DNA of 64,000 nucleotides, from assembly GCF_003072465.1 (NCBI RefSeq), contig NZ_CP025628.1:657001-721000 (forward strand), given 5' to 3'. The position numbers and the translations under genes are program-made. The stretch is from Candidatus Kinetoplastibacterium sorsogonicusi. Lineage in GTDB: Bacteria > Pseudomonadota > Gammaproteobacteria > Burkholderiales > Burkholderiaceae_B. The stretch's first letter is position 1. The number at the start of each line of letters is the position of its first letter. The notes below the pieces were generated by a model that was not told where the DNA came from, made no database searches, and saw only the letters and a program-made list of their open reading frames with translations. Below, in pieces: positions 1-8,870 of the stretch.

Positions 1-1
1 T

Positions 2-148
2 ATACAAGAAACTAAAAACTATTTAACAGTAGCTATTGGTTGTACTGGAGGTCAACACCGTTCTGTATATATAGTAGAAAAATTAGCTATTATATTTTCA
101 CAATATAAACCACTTTTAATAAGACATAGAGCACAGGAAAAAATTTAA
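2..148 (+). CDS. rapZ: RapZ-like RNase adapter/nucleotide-binding protein, C-terminal end only
   Basis: The reading frame is open from the left edge to a TAA at 146-148, about 48 residues. It contains [18 protein letters not shown] followed by a short basic tail, which is the hallmark C-terminal motif of the RapZ/YvcJ family (P-loop proteins that bind small RNA or nucleotides in cell-wall precursor control). The N-terminal P-loop half lies outside the window, so whether the gene is intact cannot be judged. rlpA starts 5 bases after its stop. Family identity is seen directly in the motif; a role in amino-sugar control is only family knowledge. Confidence 0.85.
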   Translation: MQETKNYLTVAIGCTGGQHRSVYIVEKLAIIFSQYKPLLIRHRAQEKI

Positions 149-153
149 GTAAC

Positions 154-945
154 ATGAATAAAGTAATTTTTATATATAAATTAATATTTCTTTTCTTAAC
201 TTTTAATATAATTACACAAAATGTATATGCATCTAATTATAAATCTGTACAAATAGAACATAAAAATTTAACTTCTATTAAAAATGCTATTCCTATAGCA
301 GAACCATTATCTAAAGGATGTAATAGGCCATATAAAATTAAAGGAAAAAAATATGTTCCTGATATTAGTGATAATCCTTATAAAAATATAGGTATGGCTT
401 CTTGGTATGGTCCTAAATTTCATGGTCGTAAAACATCTAATGGTGAAATTTATGATATGTATGCAATGACAGCAGCTCATAAAACATTACCAATACCATG
501 TTATGTAAAAGTTACAAATATTAATAATAATAAACATATTATTGTAAGAATAAATGATAGAGGACCATTTTATAAAGATAGAATAATAGATTTATCTTAT
601 ACAGCAGCATATAAATTAGATTTAATTGAAAAAGGCGTTGGAAAAGTATTGATTGAAAAAATCAATACAAAAAATTGTAACTTACAACAAAATAATAAAT
701 CTATAAAAAATAATTTATATTTTTTGCAAATAGGCGCTTTTAAAATGAAAGAAAATGCTATAAATTGCAAAATGCAGTTAGAAACTAAACTAAAAAATTT
801 ATCAAGTAAAAATATAAATGTTGAAAATTCAGATCAATGTTTTCGTGTAAAAATAGGTCCTTATAATGATAAAGAAATTGCTATAAGCGATATGAATAAT
901 ATTAAAAATCAATTAGGCATAAGTACTCATATATTAAAAGAATAA
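154..945 (+). CDS. rlpA: RlpA septal-ring protein with SPOR domain
   Basis: The 263-residue protein begins with a hydrophobic segment (about residues 5-26, ending VYAS) that looks like a signal peptide. A double-psi beta-barrel domain follows at about residues 75-170, with MASWYGPKFHGRKTSNGE, then D, TAAH and the NDRGPF motif. The E, D and H positions needed for lytic transglycosylase activity in Pseudomonas RlpA are present. The last 75 residues form a SPOR domain (FLQIGAF...), which binds denuded septal peptidoglycan. There is no lipobox cysteine at the end of the signal segment, although many RlpA proteins are lipoproteins, so this one may be soluble in the periplasm or kept by an uncleaved signal anchor. 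It faces rsmI, with 10 bases between the two stops. Confidence 0.9.
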   Translation: MNKVIFIYKLIFLFLTFNIITQNVYASNYKSVQIEHKNLTSIKNAIPIAEPLSKGCNRPYKIKGKKYVPDISDNPYKNIGMASWYGPKFHGRKTSNGEIYDMYAMTAAHKTLPIPCYVKVTNINNNKHIIVRINDRGPFYKDRIIDLSYTAAYKLDLIEKGVGKVLIEKINTKNCNLQQNNKSIKNNLYFLQIGAFKMKENAINCKMQLETKLKNLSSKNINVENSDQCFRVKIGPYNDKEIAISDMNNIKNQLGISTHILKE

Positions 946-955
946 TTAATGTTAA

Positions 956-1870
956 CTATTCTTTATTATTATTTAACTGTAATAACGCTCTACTATATAC
1001 ATAATTATTTTTAGCTCCTGTTAAATTTACAATTATATTTACAGACTCTTTTAATGTTTGTTTCTTCATCAACTGAGATAATGCATAATCTATTTTAGAC
1101 TTTAATTTAATATCTTTATCAAAAGATATTTCATCAGGATGTAAAATAATTACATATTCTCCAAATTTGAATTTTTCATTTATAACAAATTTATTATACA
1201 AATTATCAATGCTATCTGTAATTATTTCTTCGTGTATTTTTGTTAATTCTTTAGCAATAGTAACAATTCTAGATGGATTATATATATTTAAAAAATCATT
1301 AATACTAATATTAATCCTATGTATTACTTCAAACATTATTACAGGATAATTTACATATTGAAAATTCTTTAACCAATTTAATTTAGCAGATTTTTTTGAA
1401 GGAATAAAACCAGCAAATAAATAAGCAGAATTATTTTCTGATATAATTCCACTAGACATAATTGCTGCAATTACAGAACTTGCTCCAGGAATTGGTATTA
1501 CTCTATAACCATTTAATAATATATTTTTTACAATGATTGCTCCAGGATCACTAATAGCAGGAGATCCTGCATCAGATATTAAAGCAACTTTTTTACCCAA
1601 AGATAATAATTTACATATTTCATGCGAAGCATATTCTTCTTTATATTTATTAGCTAAAATTAAAGGTTTTTTTATTGATAACTGTTTTAATAAAATGCCA
1701 CTTAAACGAGTATCTTCTACAGCAATGGTATCAACAATTGATAAAGTATATAAAGCCCTGAAACTAATATCACCTAAATTACCAATAGGTGTAGAAACAA
1801 CATATAAAGCTCCATCAATCCAAGATTGACTTTTTACTTTGTTATATATATTTTCTAGAGAATTTATCAT
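956..1870 (-). CDS. rsmI: 16S rRNA (cytidine-2'-O)-methyltransferase RsmI
   Basis: The 304-residue protein matches the tetrapyrrole-methylase-fold family that methylates C1402 of 16S rRNA with S-adenosylmethionine. Visible motifs are LYVVSTPIGNLGDISFRA near the N-terminus, VEDTR, LISDAGSPAISDPG, and IPGASSVIAA. The start is an ATG at 1868-1870 with no clear SD. In many proteobacteria this gene lies next to yraN, diaA and dolP. Here only dolP remains beside it, divergently transcribed. RsmI is often lost from small symbiont genomes, so keeping it is mildly notable. Confidence 0.93.
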   Translation of the reverse strand: MINSLENIYNKVKSQSWIDGALYVVSTPIGNLGDISFRALYTLSIVDTIAVEDTRLSGILLKQLSIKKPLILANKYKEEYASHEICKLLSLGKKVALISDAGSPAISDPGAIIVKNILLNGYRVIPIPGASSVIAAIMSSGIISENNSAYLFAGFIPSKKSAKLNWLKNFQYVNYPVIMFEVIHRINISINDFLNIYNPSRIVTIAKELTKIHEEIITDSIDNLYNKFVINEKFKFGEYVIILHPDEISFDKDIKLKSKIDYALSQLMKKQTLKESVNIIVNLTGAKNNYVYSRALLQLNNNKE

Positions 1871-1898
1871 GAGAATAGAATTTATTTATTATAAAAAA

Positions 1899-1931
1899 TA
1901 ATATGCTGAAATATATTATTTCAGCATATTA
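1899..1931. repeat. 14-bp perfect hairpin between divergent rsmI and dolP
   Basis: The arms at 1899-1912 and 1918-1931 are perfect complements (core ATATGCTGAAAT / ATTTCAGCATAT) around a 5-base loop. It looks like a terminator stem, but both flanking genes read away from it and no long T-run follows. It may be a protein-binding site, a leader hairpin, or a terminator left behind when genes between rsmI and dolP were deleted. Confidence 0.6.
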
Positions 1932-1985
1932 AATTAATATAATAATATATACAACATATTATTATTTTATAGTGATTACAAATTT

Positions 1986-2591
1986 ATGATTAAAGATGTT
2001 TTAAATATATTACAGCGCTACTTTACTTTAATGCTTATATCAATAATAACTTTACAGATTACTGGATGTAGTTTTACTACACCTATATTAGTTGGAGGTA
2101 CAGTGCTTACTGCTAACATAGTAAGTGATAGAAGAACTGCTGGATCTCAAATAGAAGATAGCAATATTTATCTAAAAATTAAAAAAAAATTATTTAATTC
2201 ACCATATAAAAAAGAGATAAATAGAATAAAATTTACTATCTATAATAGGCAAGTATTAATAACAGGAGAAGTTAATTCAGATGATATTAAAAAACATATA
2301 ACCAAAATGGTAGCTAATATTGATGGCATTACTAATGTAAAAAATTATTTAAAAATACGGCCAGCTTTAAATATAGAAAATCGCTTAAATGATAAAATTA
2401 TTTTATATAAATTAAAATTAATATTCTTAACAACTAAAGATATACCATCAAAAAATATATCCATTACTGTAGATCAAGGTTCTGTATTTTTAATGGGTTT
2501 AGTTACTAAAAAAGAAGGTAATAAAGTTTCTAGTATAACTTCTAAAATACATGGTGTTAATAGAGTAATTAAAAATTTTGAATATAAATAA
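1986..2591 (+). CDS. dolP: DolP-like outer-membrane lipoprotein with two BON domains
   Basis: The 201-residue protein has a signal segment ending in the lipobox LQITGC, with the lipidated Cys at residue 28. Two BON domains follow, at about residues 60-125 and 130-200; the second carries GSVFLMGLVT, typical of DolP (YraP). DolP binds anionic phospholipid and helps keep the outer membrane intact in gammaproteobacteria. The stretch SDRRTAGSQIED just after the lipid anchor is also family-typical. Its place next to rsmI supports the call. It implies that an outer membrane and a lipoprotein-sorting pathway are still present. Confidence 0.85.
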   Translation: MIKDVLNILQRYFTLMLISIITLQITGCSFTTPILVGGTVLTANIVSDRRTAGSQIEDSNIYLKIKKKLFNSPYKKEINRIKFTIYNRQVLITGEVNSDDIKKHITKMVANIDGITNVKNYLKIRPALNIENRLNDKIILYKLKLIFLTTKDIPSKNISITVDQGSVFLMGLVTKKEGNKVSSITSKIHGVNRVIKNFEYK

Positions 2592-2680
2592 TATTTATAT
2601 TCTATTTTTTCTATATTGATTGTATATTAATTTTTAATTTATATACTTAAAATTTTTCAACTATATAATAAGAAAATATT

Positions 2681-3553
2681 ATGAATGAAATATCTTATAA
2701 AAATAAAGTCGACGTAATATCACAATCATTACCATATATACAGAAATTTCATGGTAAAACCATAGTAATAAAATATGGTGGTAATGCTATGACTGATATA
2801 GCATTACAGAATTCTGTAGCTAGAGATATAGTACTATTAAAATTAATAGGCATAAAACCAGTTATAGTACATGGTGGAGGCCCACAAATTAATGATACTT
2901 TGCAAAAAGTAGGTAAAAGAGGTAATTTTATAGATGGTATTAGAATTACAGATAGTGAAACTATGGAAATAGTTGAATGGATTTTGTGTGGACAAATACA
3001 ACAAAAAATAGTAGCTATGATAAATAATTCTGGTGCAAAAGCAGTTGGGGTATCTGGAAAAGATGGTTGCTTAATTAAAGCTCAAAAAAAATTTATCACG
3101 AGTACTAACAATAAACCAATTGATATCGGATATGTAGGTGATATTTTATCTATAGATATACAAATAATAAGAACTTTACAGGATGGAGGATTTGTTCCAG
3201 TAATTTCACCTATTGGATACGGTGAAGACGGTAATTCATATAATATAAATGCAGATACTGTTGCTGGAAAAATAGCAGAATCATTAAAAGCTGAAAAACT
3301 AATTATGATGACTAATACTGATGGTTTATTAGATAAAAACAAATCATTAATTAGTGAAATACATATTAATTCATTAGAAGAATTATTTGCTAATGGAACA
3401 ATTACAGGTGGAATGATGCCAAAAATATATTCTTCTATAGAAGCTATCAAAAAAGGAACTAACTCTGTACATATTATAAATGGAACAATTAAGCATTGTT
3501 TAATATTAGAAATGTTAACTGACGAAGGGATAGGTACTATGATTTATTCTTAA
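2681..3553 (+). CDS. argB: Acetylglutamate kinase
   Basis: The 290-residue amino-acid-kinase-fold protein phosphorylates N-acetylglutamate, the second step of arginine/ornithine synthesis. Seen motifs: KYGGNAM near residue 35 (phosphate binding), IVHGGGPQIN (substrate loop), GIRITD, NADTVAGKIA and the C-terminal GGMMPKI / GIGTMI. It has normal length for betaproteobacteria. The start is an ATG preceded by a weak AAGAAAA. No other arg gene is in the window, so whether the pathway is complete cannot be told from here. Confidence 0.95.
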   Translation: MNEISYKNKVDVISQSLPYIQKFHGKTIVIKYGGNAMTDIALQNSVARDIVLLKLIGIKPVIVHGGGPQINDTLQKVGKRGNFIDGIRITDSETMEIVEWILCGQIQQKIVAMINNSGAKAVGVSGKDGCLIKAQKKFITSTNNKPIDIGYVGDILSIDIQIIRTLQDGGFVPVISPIGYGEDGNSYNINADTVAGKIAESLKAEKLIMMTNTDGLLDKNKSLISEIHINSLEELFANGTITGGMMPKIYSSIEAIKKGTNSVHIINGTIKHCLILEMLTDEGIGTMIYS

Positions 3554-3612
3554 CTTTTAAACTTAAATCAAACATAATTGACAAAAATTTAATAAAAATA
3601 AGAGTATTCTAG

Positions 3613-3665
3613 ACTAGTAAATAGTATACTATACTAGTGTTTTTAAGTATTATATTTTATATAAT
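3613..3665 (+). promoter_or_regulatory. Palindromic operator-like site and -10 box upstream of the DASS transporter
   Basis: ACTAGTA at 3613-3619 is mirrored by TACTAGT at 3632-3638. Inside it are four pentamer half-sites: TAGTA at 3615 and 3622, and TACTA at 3627 and 3632. A perfect TATAAT lies at 3660-3665, with only a weak -35 (TGTTTT around 3638). The palindrome centre is about 46 bases upstream of the expected transcription start, a usual place for an activator. A GTTTTT after the right arm means the same sequence could instead act as the argB terminator. Function is inferred. Confidence 0.5.
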
Positions 3666-3699
3666 AATTGTTTATATTTAGCTGAATTGGAGAATTGAT

Positions 3700-5187
3700 A
3701 TGACTGTATCAAGTGCAGTTCCCTCAGCCCAAAAACAAAAAACAACAATACCTGTTGGATTGATTTTGGGTGTGCTCACTCTTGTAGTAGCATTATTATT
3801 ACCAACACCGGCTGATTTACCTATAGCTGGGCATAGAATGTTAGCAATTTTAGCATTTGCTGTAGTAGTTTGGTTGACAGAAGCAGTATCATATGAAGCA
3901 AGTGCTATAATTATTACTACTTTAATGGCTTTTTTATTAGGTACCGCACCTACAATAAAAAATCCAGACGTTTTATATGGAACTTCTGCGGCAATAGGAA
4001 TGGCTTTATCTGGATTTTCTAATTCAGCGCTTGCATTAGTTTGGGCTGCTCTATTTCTTGCTGCAGCTATGACTTTTACTGGATTAGATAAAAGAATAGC
4101 ATTGTTAACACTTTCAAAAATAGGCACTAGTCCAATAAGAATTATGATAGGATGTATTGCTGTTACAATATTGTTAAGCTTAGCAGTTCCAAGTTCTACT
4201 GCTAGAAGTGCGGCAGTAGTACCTATTATGATGGGAGTGATTAATTCTTTTGGTATAGATAAAAAATCTAATTTAGCTGCTGGAATTATGATTATAGTTG
4301 CTCAAGCTACTGGTATTTGGAACATAGGTATTAAAACAGCAGCAGCACAAAATATATTAACTTCTAGTTTTATGACAAAATTATTAGGTGAAAGTGTATC
4401 TTGGTCAGATTGGTTTTTAGCTGGTGCCCCTTGGTCACTTTTAATGTCAGTAATTTTAATAATTACCGTTTTAAAATTATTACCACCAGAAAATAATATA
4501 AATACAGGAAAAGAATCTGTTATTAAGTCTTTAAATGACCTTGGACCAATGTCTACAGCTCAAAAAAAATTAATGATAATATCTCTATTTTTATTATTTT
4601 TCTGGGCTACAGAAGGTTCTTTACATAATTTTGATACTACATCTACTACTTTTTTAGGTTTAGTGGTTTTAATTTTACCTAAGATAGGAGTTATGTCTTG
4701 GAAAGATGTTCAAAGTCGTATTCCTTGGGGAACAGTAATTGTTTTTGGAATAGGTGTTAGTATAGGTACAGCTCTTTTAACAACAGAAGCTGGACAGTGG
4801 CTTGGTAGACAAGTTGTTGCTTATACTGGCTTAGATAAAGTTGCCCCTTTTAATGTATTTGCTATAGTTACAGCATTTTTAATTATCATACATATAGGTT
4901 TTGCTAGTGCTACTGCATTAGTATCTTCCATGTTGCCAATTTTAATATCAGTATTAGCTAGTATGCCAGGAGATTTTAGTCGTTTAGGTATTACAATGTT
5001 TATGGGTTTTGCTGTAAGTTTTGGTTTTATATTACCTATTAATTCTCCACAAAATATGGTTTGTATCAGTACAGATACATTCAATGCTAAGCAATTTGCT
5101 AAAATTGGTATTATTATAACAATAGCAGGTTACTTATTAATGATATTATTTGGTATGACTTATTGGCATTGGTTAGGTTGGTTATAA
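3700..5187 (+). CDS. DASS-family (SLC13) dicarboxylate/anion:Na+ symporter
   Basis: The 495-residue integral membrane protein has many hydrophobic segments and family signatures: the N-terminal LPIAGHRMLAI, WLTEAVSYEASA (typically WITEA in DASS proteins), a first helix-break region with AVPSSTARSAAVVPIM (about residues 163-180), and the second at about 445 with FILPINSPQN. This family moves C4-dicarboxylates, citrate, 2-oxoglutarate or sulfate. The exact substrate cannot be read from sequence. A good SD (TTGGAG) sits 9 bases before the ATG. Codon use here is richer in Gly/Ala than in its neighbours, as in a strongly constrained gene. In a host-restricted cell it is a plausible importer of carbon from host cytosol. 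A strong terminator follows. Confidence 0.9.
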   Translation: MTVSSAVPSAQKQKTTIPVGLILGVLTLVVALLLPTPADLPIAGHRMLAILAFAVVVWLTEAVSYEASAIIITTLMAFLLGTAPTIKNPDVLYGTSAAIGMALSGFSNSALALVWAALFLAAAMTFTGLDKRIALLTLSKIGTSPIRIMIGCIAVTILLSLAVPSSTARSAAVVPIMMGVINSFGIDKKSNLAAGIMIIVAQATGIWNIGIKTAAAQNILTSSFMTKLLGESVSWSDWFLAGAPWSLLMSVILIITVLKLLPPENNINTGKESVIKSLNDLGPMSTAQKKLMIISLFLLFFWATEGSLHNFDTTSTTFLGLVVLILPKIGVMSWKDVQSRIPWGTVIVFGIGVSIGTALLTTEAGQWLGRQVVAYTGLDKVAPFNVFAIVTAFLIIIHIGFASATALVSSMLPILISVLASMPGDFSRLGITMFMGFAVSFGFILPINSPQNMVCISTDTFNAKQFAKIGIIITIAGYLLMILFGMTYWHWLGWL

Positions 5188-5203
5188 AATAATTTATCAA
5201 AAT

Positions 5204-5239
5204 AAAAAAGCAGTTCTATTTTTTAGAACTGCTTTTTTT
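5204..5239. terminator. Bidirectional rho-independent terminator
   Basis: GCAGTTCTA (5210-5218) pairs perfectly with TAGAACTGC (5224-5232) around a 5-T loop. Six A's precede the stem and seven T's follow it, so it can stop transcripts on both strands. It separates the convergent DASS transporter and rodA genes. Confidence 0.93.
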
Positions 5240-5243
5240 ATAT

Positions 5244-6380
5244 TTATAGTAATTTTTTTCTATTACTTATATTCATAATTAAACCTAATGCTATACCTAA
5301 AGTAGATAAAGATGTACCTCCATAACTCATAAATGGCAAAGGTATACCAACTACAGGAAAAAGACCAGTAACCATACCAATATTTACTAATACATATAAA
5401 AAAATCATCATACTAATTGAACCAGATAATAATCTTCCAAATTGAGAATCTGCTCTAGTCGATAATTCTATACATCTAATTATTAGCAAACAATACATAA
5501 AAATTAGAAAACAGCATCCATAAAAACCAAATTCTTCTGCAAATACAGCAAAAATAAAATCAGTTGTTCTTTCTGGTATAAAATCTAAATGAGTTTGTGT
5601 ACCATGCATATATCCCTTTCCATATAATCCTCCAGATCCAATAGCAACCATAGATTGTATAATATGAAAACCTTTACCTAAAGGATCAGAATTAGGATTT
5701 AATAAAGTACATATACGATTTTTTTGATATTCATGTAAAATATACCAATGACATGAAGAGTCACATAAAAATTCTTTATTATATAAAAAAATAAAAATTC
5801 CTACACTGATTATTATAAATGTTGGAATAATTAATTTAAAAGGTAATCCTGCAAAATAAATTACAAATATACCAGCTCCAAATATTAATAATGCTGTACC
5901 TAAGTCTGGCTGCCACATAATCAATATAAATGGCAATAATAAAATTATTGTTGCTATAATAAAATCTTTATATCTTATATCTTCACTATAATTATGAAAA
6001 TACCATGATAAAGCCATAGGAACAGATATTTTCATTATTTCAGATGGTTGTATTCTAATAAATCCTAAATTTAACCATCTAGTAGCACCTTTTATTGTTT
6101 CACCAAAATATTCTACACCTATCAATGATAATAATCCTATTATATACATAGGGAATGATATTTTTATTAAAAATGAAGATGGAATATTAGCTATAATAAA
6201 TATAGCAACTAATGCAATGATAAAGTTTCTGAATTGTTCAATAAATTTGGCATCTATACCACTGCCTGCAGCTGAATACATAGATACCATACCAATAATA
6301 AACAATATAGACAATATTATTATAATAGGTGTATCTATCAAATTGAATGCTTTTATGAAAAAAGATCTAATATATTCCAT
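5244..6380 (-). CDS. rodA: RodA peptidoglycan glycosyltransferase (SEDS family)
   Basis: The SEDS protein (about 378 residues, around ten membrane segments) polymerises lipid II during elongation, paired with PBP2. Typical motifs are visible: MYSAAGSG, GATRWL, RIQPSEIMKIS, WQPDLGTALL, GKGY, THLDFIPERTTDFIFAVFAEEFG and PLPFMSYGGTSL. I place the start at the ATG at 6380, not at an in-frame codon 63 bases upstream. The short form matches the family N-terminus, has AGGA seven bases before it, and avoids overlapping mrdA. It is the last gene of the mreB-mreC-mreD-mrdA-rodA run. Confidence 0.95.
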   Translation of the reverse strand: MEYIRSFFIKAFNLIDTPIIIILSILFIIGMVSMYSAAGSGIDAKFIEQFRNFIIALVAIFIIANIPSSFLIKISFPMYIIGLLSLIGVEYFGETIKGATRWLNLGFIRIQPSEIMKISVPMALSWYFHNYSEDIRYKDFIIATIILLLPFILIMWQPDLGTALLIFGAGIFVIYFAGLPFKLIIPTFIIISVGIFIFLYNKEFLCDSSCHWYILHEYQKNRICTLLNPNSDPLGKGFHIIQSMVAIGSGGLYGKGYMHGTQTHLDFIPERTTDFIFAVFAEEFGFYGCCFLIFMYCLLIIRCIELSTRADSQFGRLLSGSISMMIFLYVLVNIGMVTGLFPVVGIPLPFMSYGGTSLSTLGIALGLIMNISNRKKLL

Positions 6381-6406
6381 GGATATTCCTGATTTATATT
6401 GATATA

Positions 6407-8269
6407 TCAATTTTTTGAAATTTGATTTTTGGATGATAACCAATAGTCAAAAACTTTTCTAGCAATTGGAGCAGCTACTGCTGAACCCCATCCAGCATTT
6501 TCTGCTATAACAGCAACAGTGATTTTCGGATTCTCAGCAGGAGCAAATCCAATAAATAAAGAATGATCACGCATACGTTCATCAATTTCATTGGAAGAAT
6601 AATTTTTACCTTTTAAACTATAAACTTGTGCAGTACCTGTTTTACCTGCAGTAGAATAATTTGCTCCAATAAAAGCACGTTTAGCTGTACCACTAGTAGT
6701 AACTTCCTTCATAGCATTTTTTATAATGTTTATATTATCTATATTTAAAGGAATTTTATATAAAATATCTTTGTTATTTAATTTTATTACTCTCCCTACG
6801 TGATCTCTAATAAAATTAGCAACACGTGGTTTTATATAATTTCCGCCATTTGCTAAAGTAGCTGTAGCTTGTGCTAGTTGCAATAATGTAAATGAATTGT
6901 AACCTTGACCTACCATTACTGAAATAGTTTCACCTGTATACCATCTTTGTTGATTTTTATTTTTATATGCTTTCCTTTTCCATTCTGTAGAAGGTAATAT
7001 TCCAGCACGTTCTCCATCTAAATCAATGCCTGTAATTTGACCAAATCCAAATTTTTTTGAAAAATCATGTAAAGCATTTACACCTATTTCTGGACCTAAA
7101 GAATAAAAATAAATATCAGAAGAAATTACAATAGCTCTATGCATGTCTGCTGGGCCATGTGAAATATTTTTAGCATTACGAAATTTTTGTCCACAAAATT
7201 CGAAATATCCTGGATCAGCTACAAGATCATGTGCTCCTCTTTTACCTAATTCTAAAGCTGCTAATGCAACAAATGGTTTATAAACTGATCCAATTGGATA
7301 AGTACCATATATCGGTCTGTTAATTAATGGATTATTAGGTGATTTACTTAATAACTTCCAATTTTCTATATCTATACCATCTACAAATAGATTTGGATCA
7401 AAAGAAGGCATTGAAACAAGCGCTAATATTTCTCCTGATTCATTATCTATAGCTACTAATGCCCCTCGATATTTTTCTAAAGCTTTCTCAGCAATCTTTT
7501 GTAATTCTATATCTATTGATAATACTATATCTGATCCTGAAATTGGGTTTATTCTATTTAATAAACGTACTGGTCTACCTTTTGAAGTAACTTCTATTTC
7601 TTCTATACCTGTACTACCATGTAATACATCTTCATAAGTCTTCTCAATACCTCGCTTTCCTATAAATTCTGTTCCACGATAATCACCTAATACTCCTAAA
7701 GATTCTAATACATCGATATCTGTATCAGAGATTTTTCCAATATGTCCAATTACATGAGCAGCTAAAGCACCATAAGGATATTCTCTAACCCAACGTGTTT
7801 TTATTTTAACACCAGGAAATTGAAAAGATCTAGATGCTAACCAAGCTACTTCTATTTCTGTAAGATTATTTTTTATTGTTAATCTTGCATATTTATTGGA
7901 TTCTGAAATTTTTTTCTTAATTATAAATTTTTCTTTTTCATTAAATTTAATACCAATAGATAATTTGTTTAATAAATTATCTATTTCTTCAATTTCTGAT
8001 ATAACTAATTCTATTGTATAAGCTAATCTATTACTAGCAAGCACAAATCCATTACGATCAAGAATTTCACCACGTTTAGGTAATATTGGGTTTACTGCTA
8101 TACGATTTTGCTCTGCTTTTGCAGATAAACCCTCATATCTATTAACTTGTAAATACCATAATCTTGTAATCAATATAAAAAAACAAAATAAAACAAATAA
8201 CACTCCTACAAAAGCTCTGTCACGGAAGTATTTCTTTTGTATTTGAGCATTTTTTTTGAGCTCTAACAT
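6407..8269 (-). CDS. mrdA: Penicillin-binding protein 2 (elongation transpeptidase)
   Basis: About 620 residues with one N-terminal membrane segment (about residues 18-40), a pedestal domain with RGEILDRNG, and a C-terminal transpeptidase. The active-site triad motifs are all present: GSVYK (nucleophile Ser and Lys), SSD in the SxN position as usual for PBP2, and KTGTAQ. It cross-links side-wall peptidoglycan with RodA. The ATG at 8269 is preferred over a TTG nine bases upstream. Neither has a close SD, and translation may be coupled to mreD, whose stop is 34 bases upstream. Confidence 0.95.
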   Translation of the reverse strand: MLELKKNAQIQKKYFRDRAFVGVLFVLFCFFILITRLWYLQVNRYEGLSAKAEQNRIAVNPILPKRGEILDRNGFVLASNRLAYTIELVISEIEEIDNLLNKLSIGIKFNEKEKFIIKKKISESNKYARLTIKNNLTEIEVAWLASRSFQFPGVKIKTRWVREYPYGALAAHVIGHIGKISDTDIDVLESLGVLGDYRGTEFIGKRGIEKTYEDVLHGSTGIEEIEVTSKGRPVRLLNRINPISGSDIVLSIDIELQKIAEKALEKYRGALVAIDNESGEILALVSMPSFDPNLFVDGIDIENWKLLSKSPNNPLINRPIYGTYPIGSVYKPFVALAALELGKRGAHDLVADPGYFEFCGQKFRNAKNISHGPADMHRAIVISSDIYFYSLGPEIGVNALHDFSKKFGFGQITGIDLDGERAGILPSTEWKRKAYKNKNQQRWYTGETISVMVGQGYNSFTLLQLAQATATLANGGNYIKPRVANFIRDHVGRVIKLNNKDILYKIPLNIDNINIIKNAMKEVTTSGTAKRAFIGANYSTAGKTGTAQVYSLKGKNYSSNEIDERMRDHSLFIGFAPAENPKITVAVIAENAGWGSAVAAPIARKVFDYWLSSKNQISKN

Positions 8270-8303
8270 TTTAATCAATTTAAAAAAATAAATTAATAAT
8301 ATC

Positions 8304-8864
8304 CTAATTTACATGCTTATTATTTGTATATTTTTGTAATAATAATAAAAACCAACATATTACAGGCCATAATAATGCTGTCAAAATTGGACCTATTGAC
8401 CATTTCCAACCTAACCAATAACCATATAGCCATGCTTCTACTGATTGAGAAATAAATTTAGCAATCAAAAAAATGGATACCATATGAAAAGTTTGGCCAT
8501 ATAAATCAAAACGAAGTATTCTACTTTTTAAAGAAGTTATAAAATAAATAGTGAATATATAAAATATAGCATTTTTACCTAAAATTTCAGTGCTATGAAC
8601 ATCTACTAAAATACCAAAAACAAAAGATAAACATAAACCAATTTGAAATCTTTCATAAATACACCAAAATACTAAAATTAAAAGCAAAATATCTATATTA
8701 AAAAATAATTTTTCATAACCTGATAAAGAAAGTATCCATGCAGAAAAAATAGTCAAAGCTATAAAATAAGGATCTGATGGTCTACTTAAACGTTCTGGCT
8801 CAATATTTTTTTTAAGTTTATTATTTTTAGATTTATAAAATATATTTGAATTATATGACTTCAT
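8304..8864 (-). CDS. mreD: MreD rod-shape protein
   Basis: The 186-residue protein has several hydrophobic helices and a conserved central GLCLSFVFGILVDVHS-type segment. That is the MreD pattern, and the gene sits between mreC and mrdA in the standard order. It belongs to the membrane part of the elongasome that links MreB filaments to PBP2 and RodA. The N-terminus is polar and basic, longer than in some relatives. The stop is TAG. Sequence conservation in this family is low, so the call leans on position as well as topology. Confidence 0.88.
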   Translation of the reverse strand: MKSYNSNIFYKSKNNKLKKNIEPERLSRPSDPYFIALTIFSAWILSLSGYEKLFFNIDILLLILVFWCIYERFQIGLCLSFVFGILVDVHSTEILGKNAIFYIFTIYFITSLKSRILRFDLYGQTFHMVSIFLIAKFISQSVEAWLYGYWLGWKWSIGPILTALLWPVICWFLLLLQKYTNNKHVN

Positions 8865-8870
8865 AATTAT

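Noticed and set aside
3678-4127. Long open frame opposite the start of the DASS transporter gene
   Set aside because: It is antisense to a clear membrane transporter gene, its composition mirrors that codon pattern, and it has no family motif or SD.
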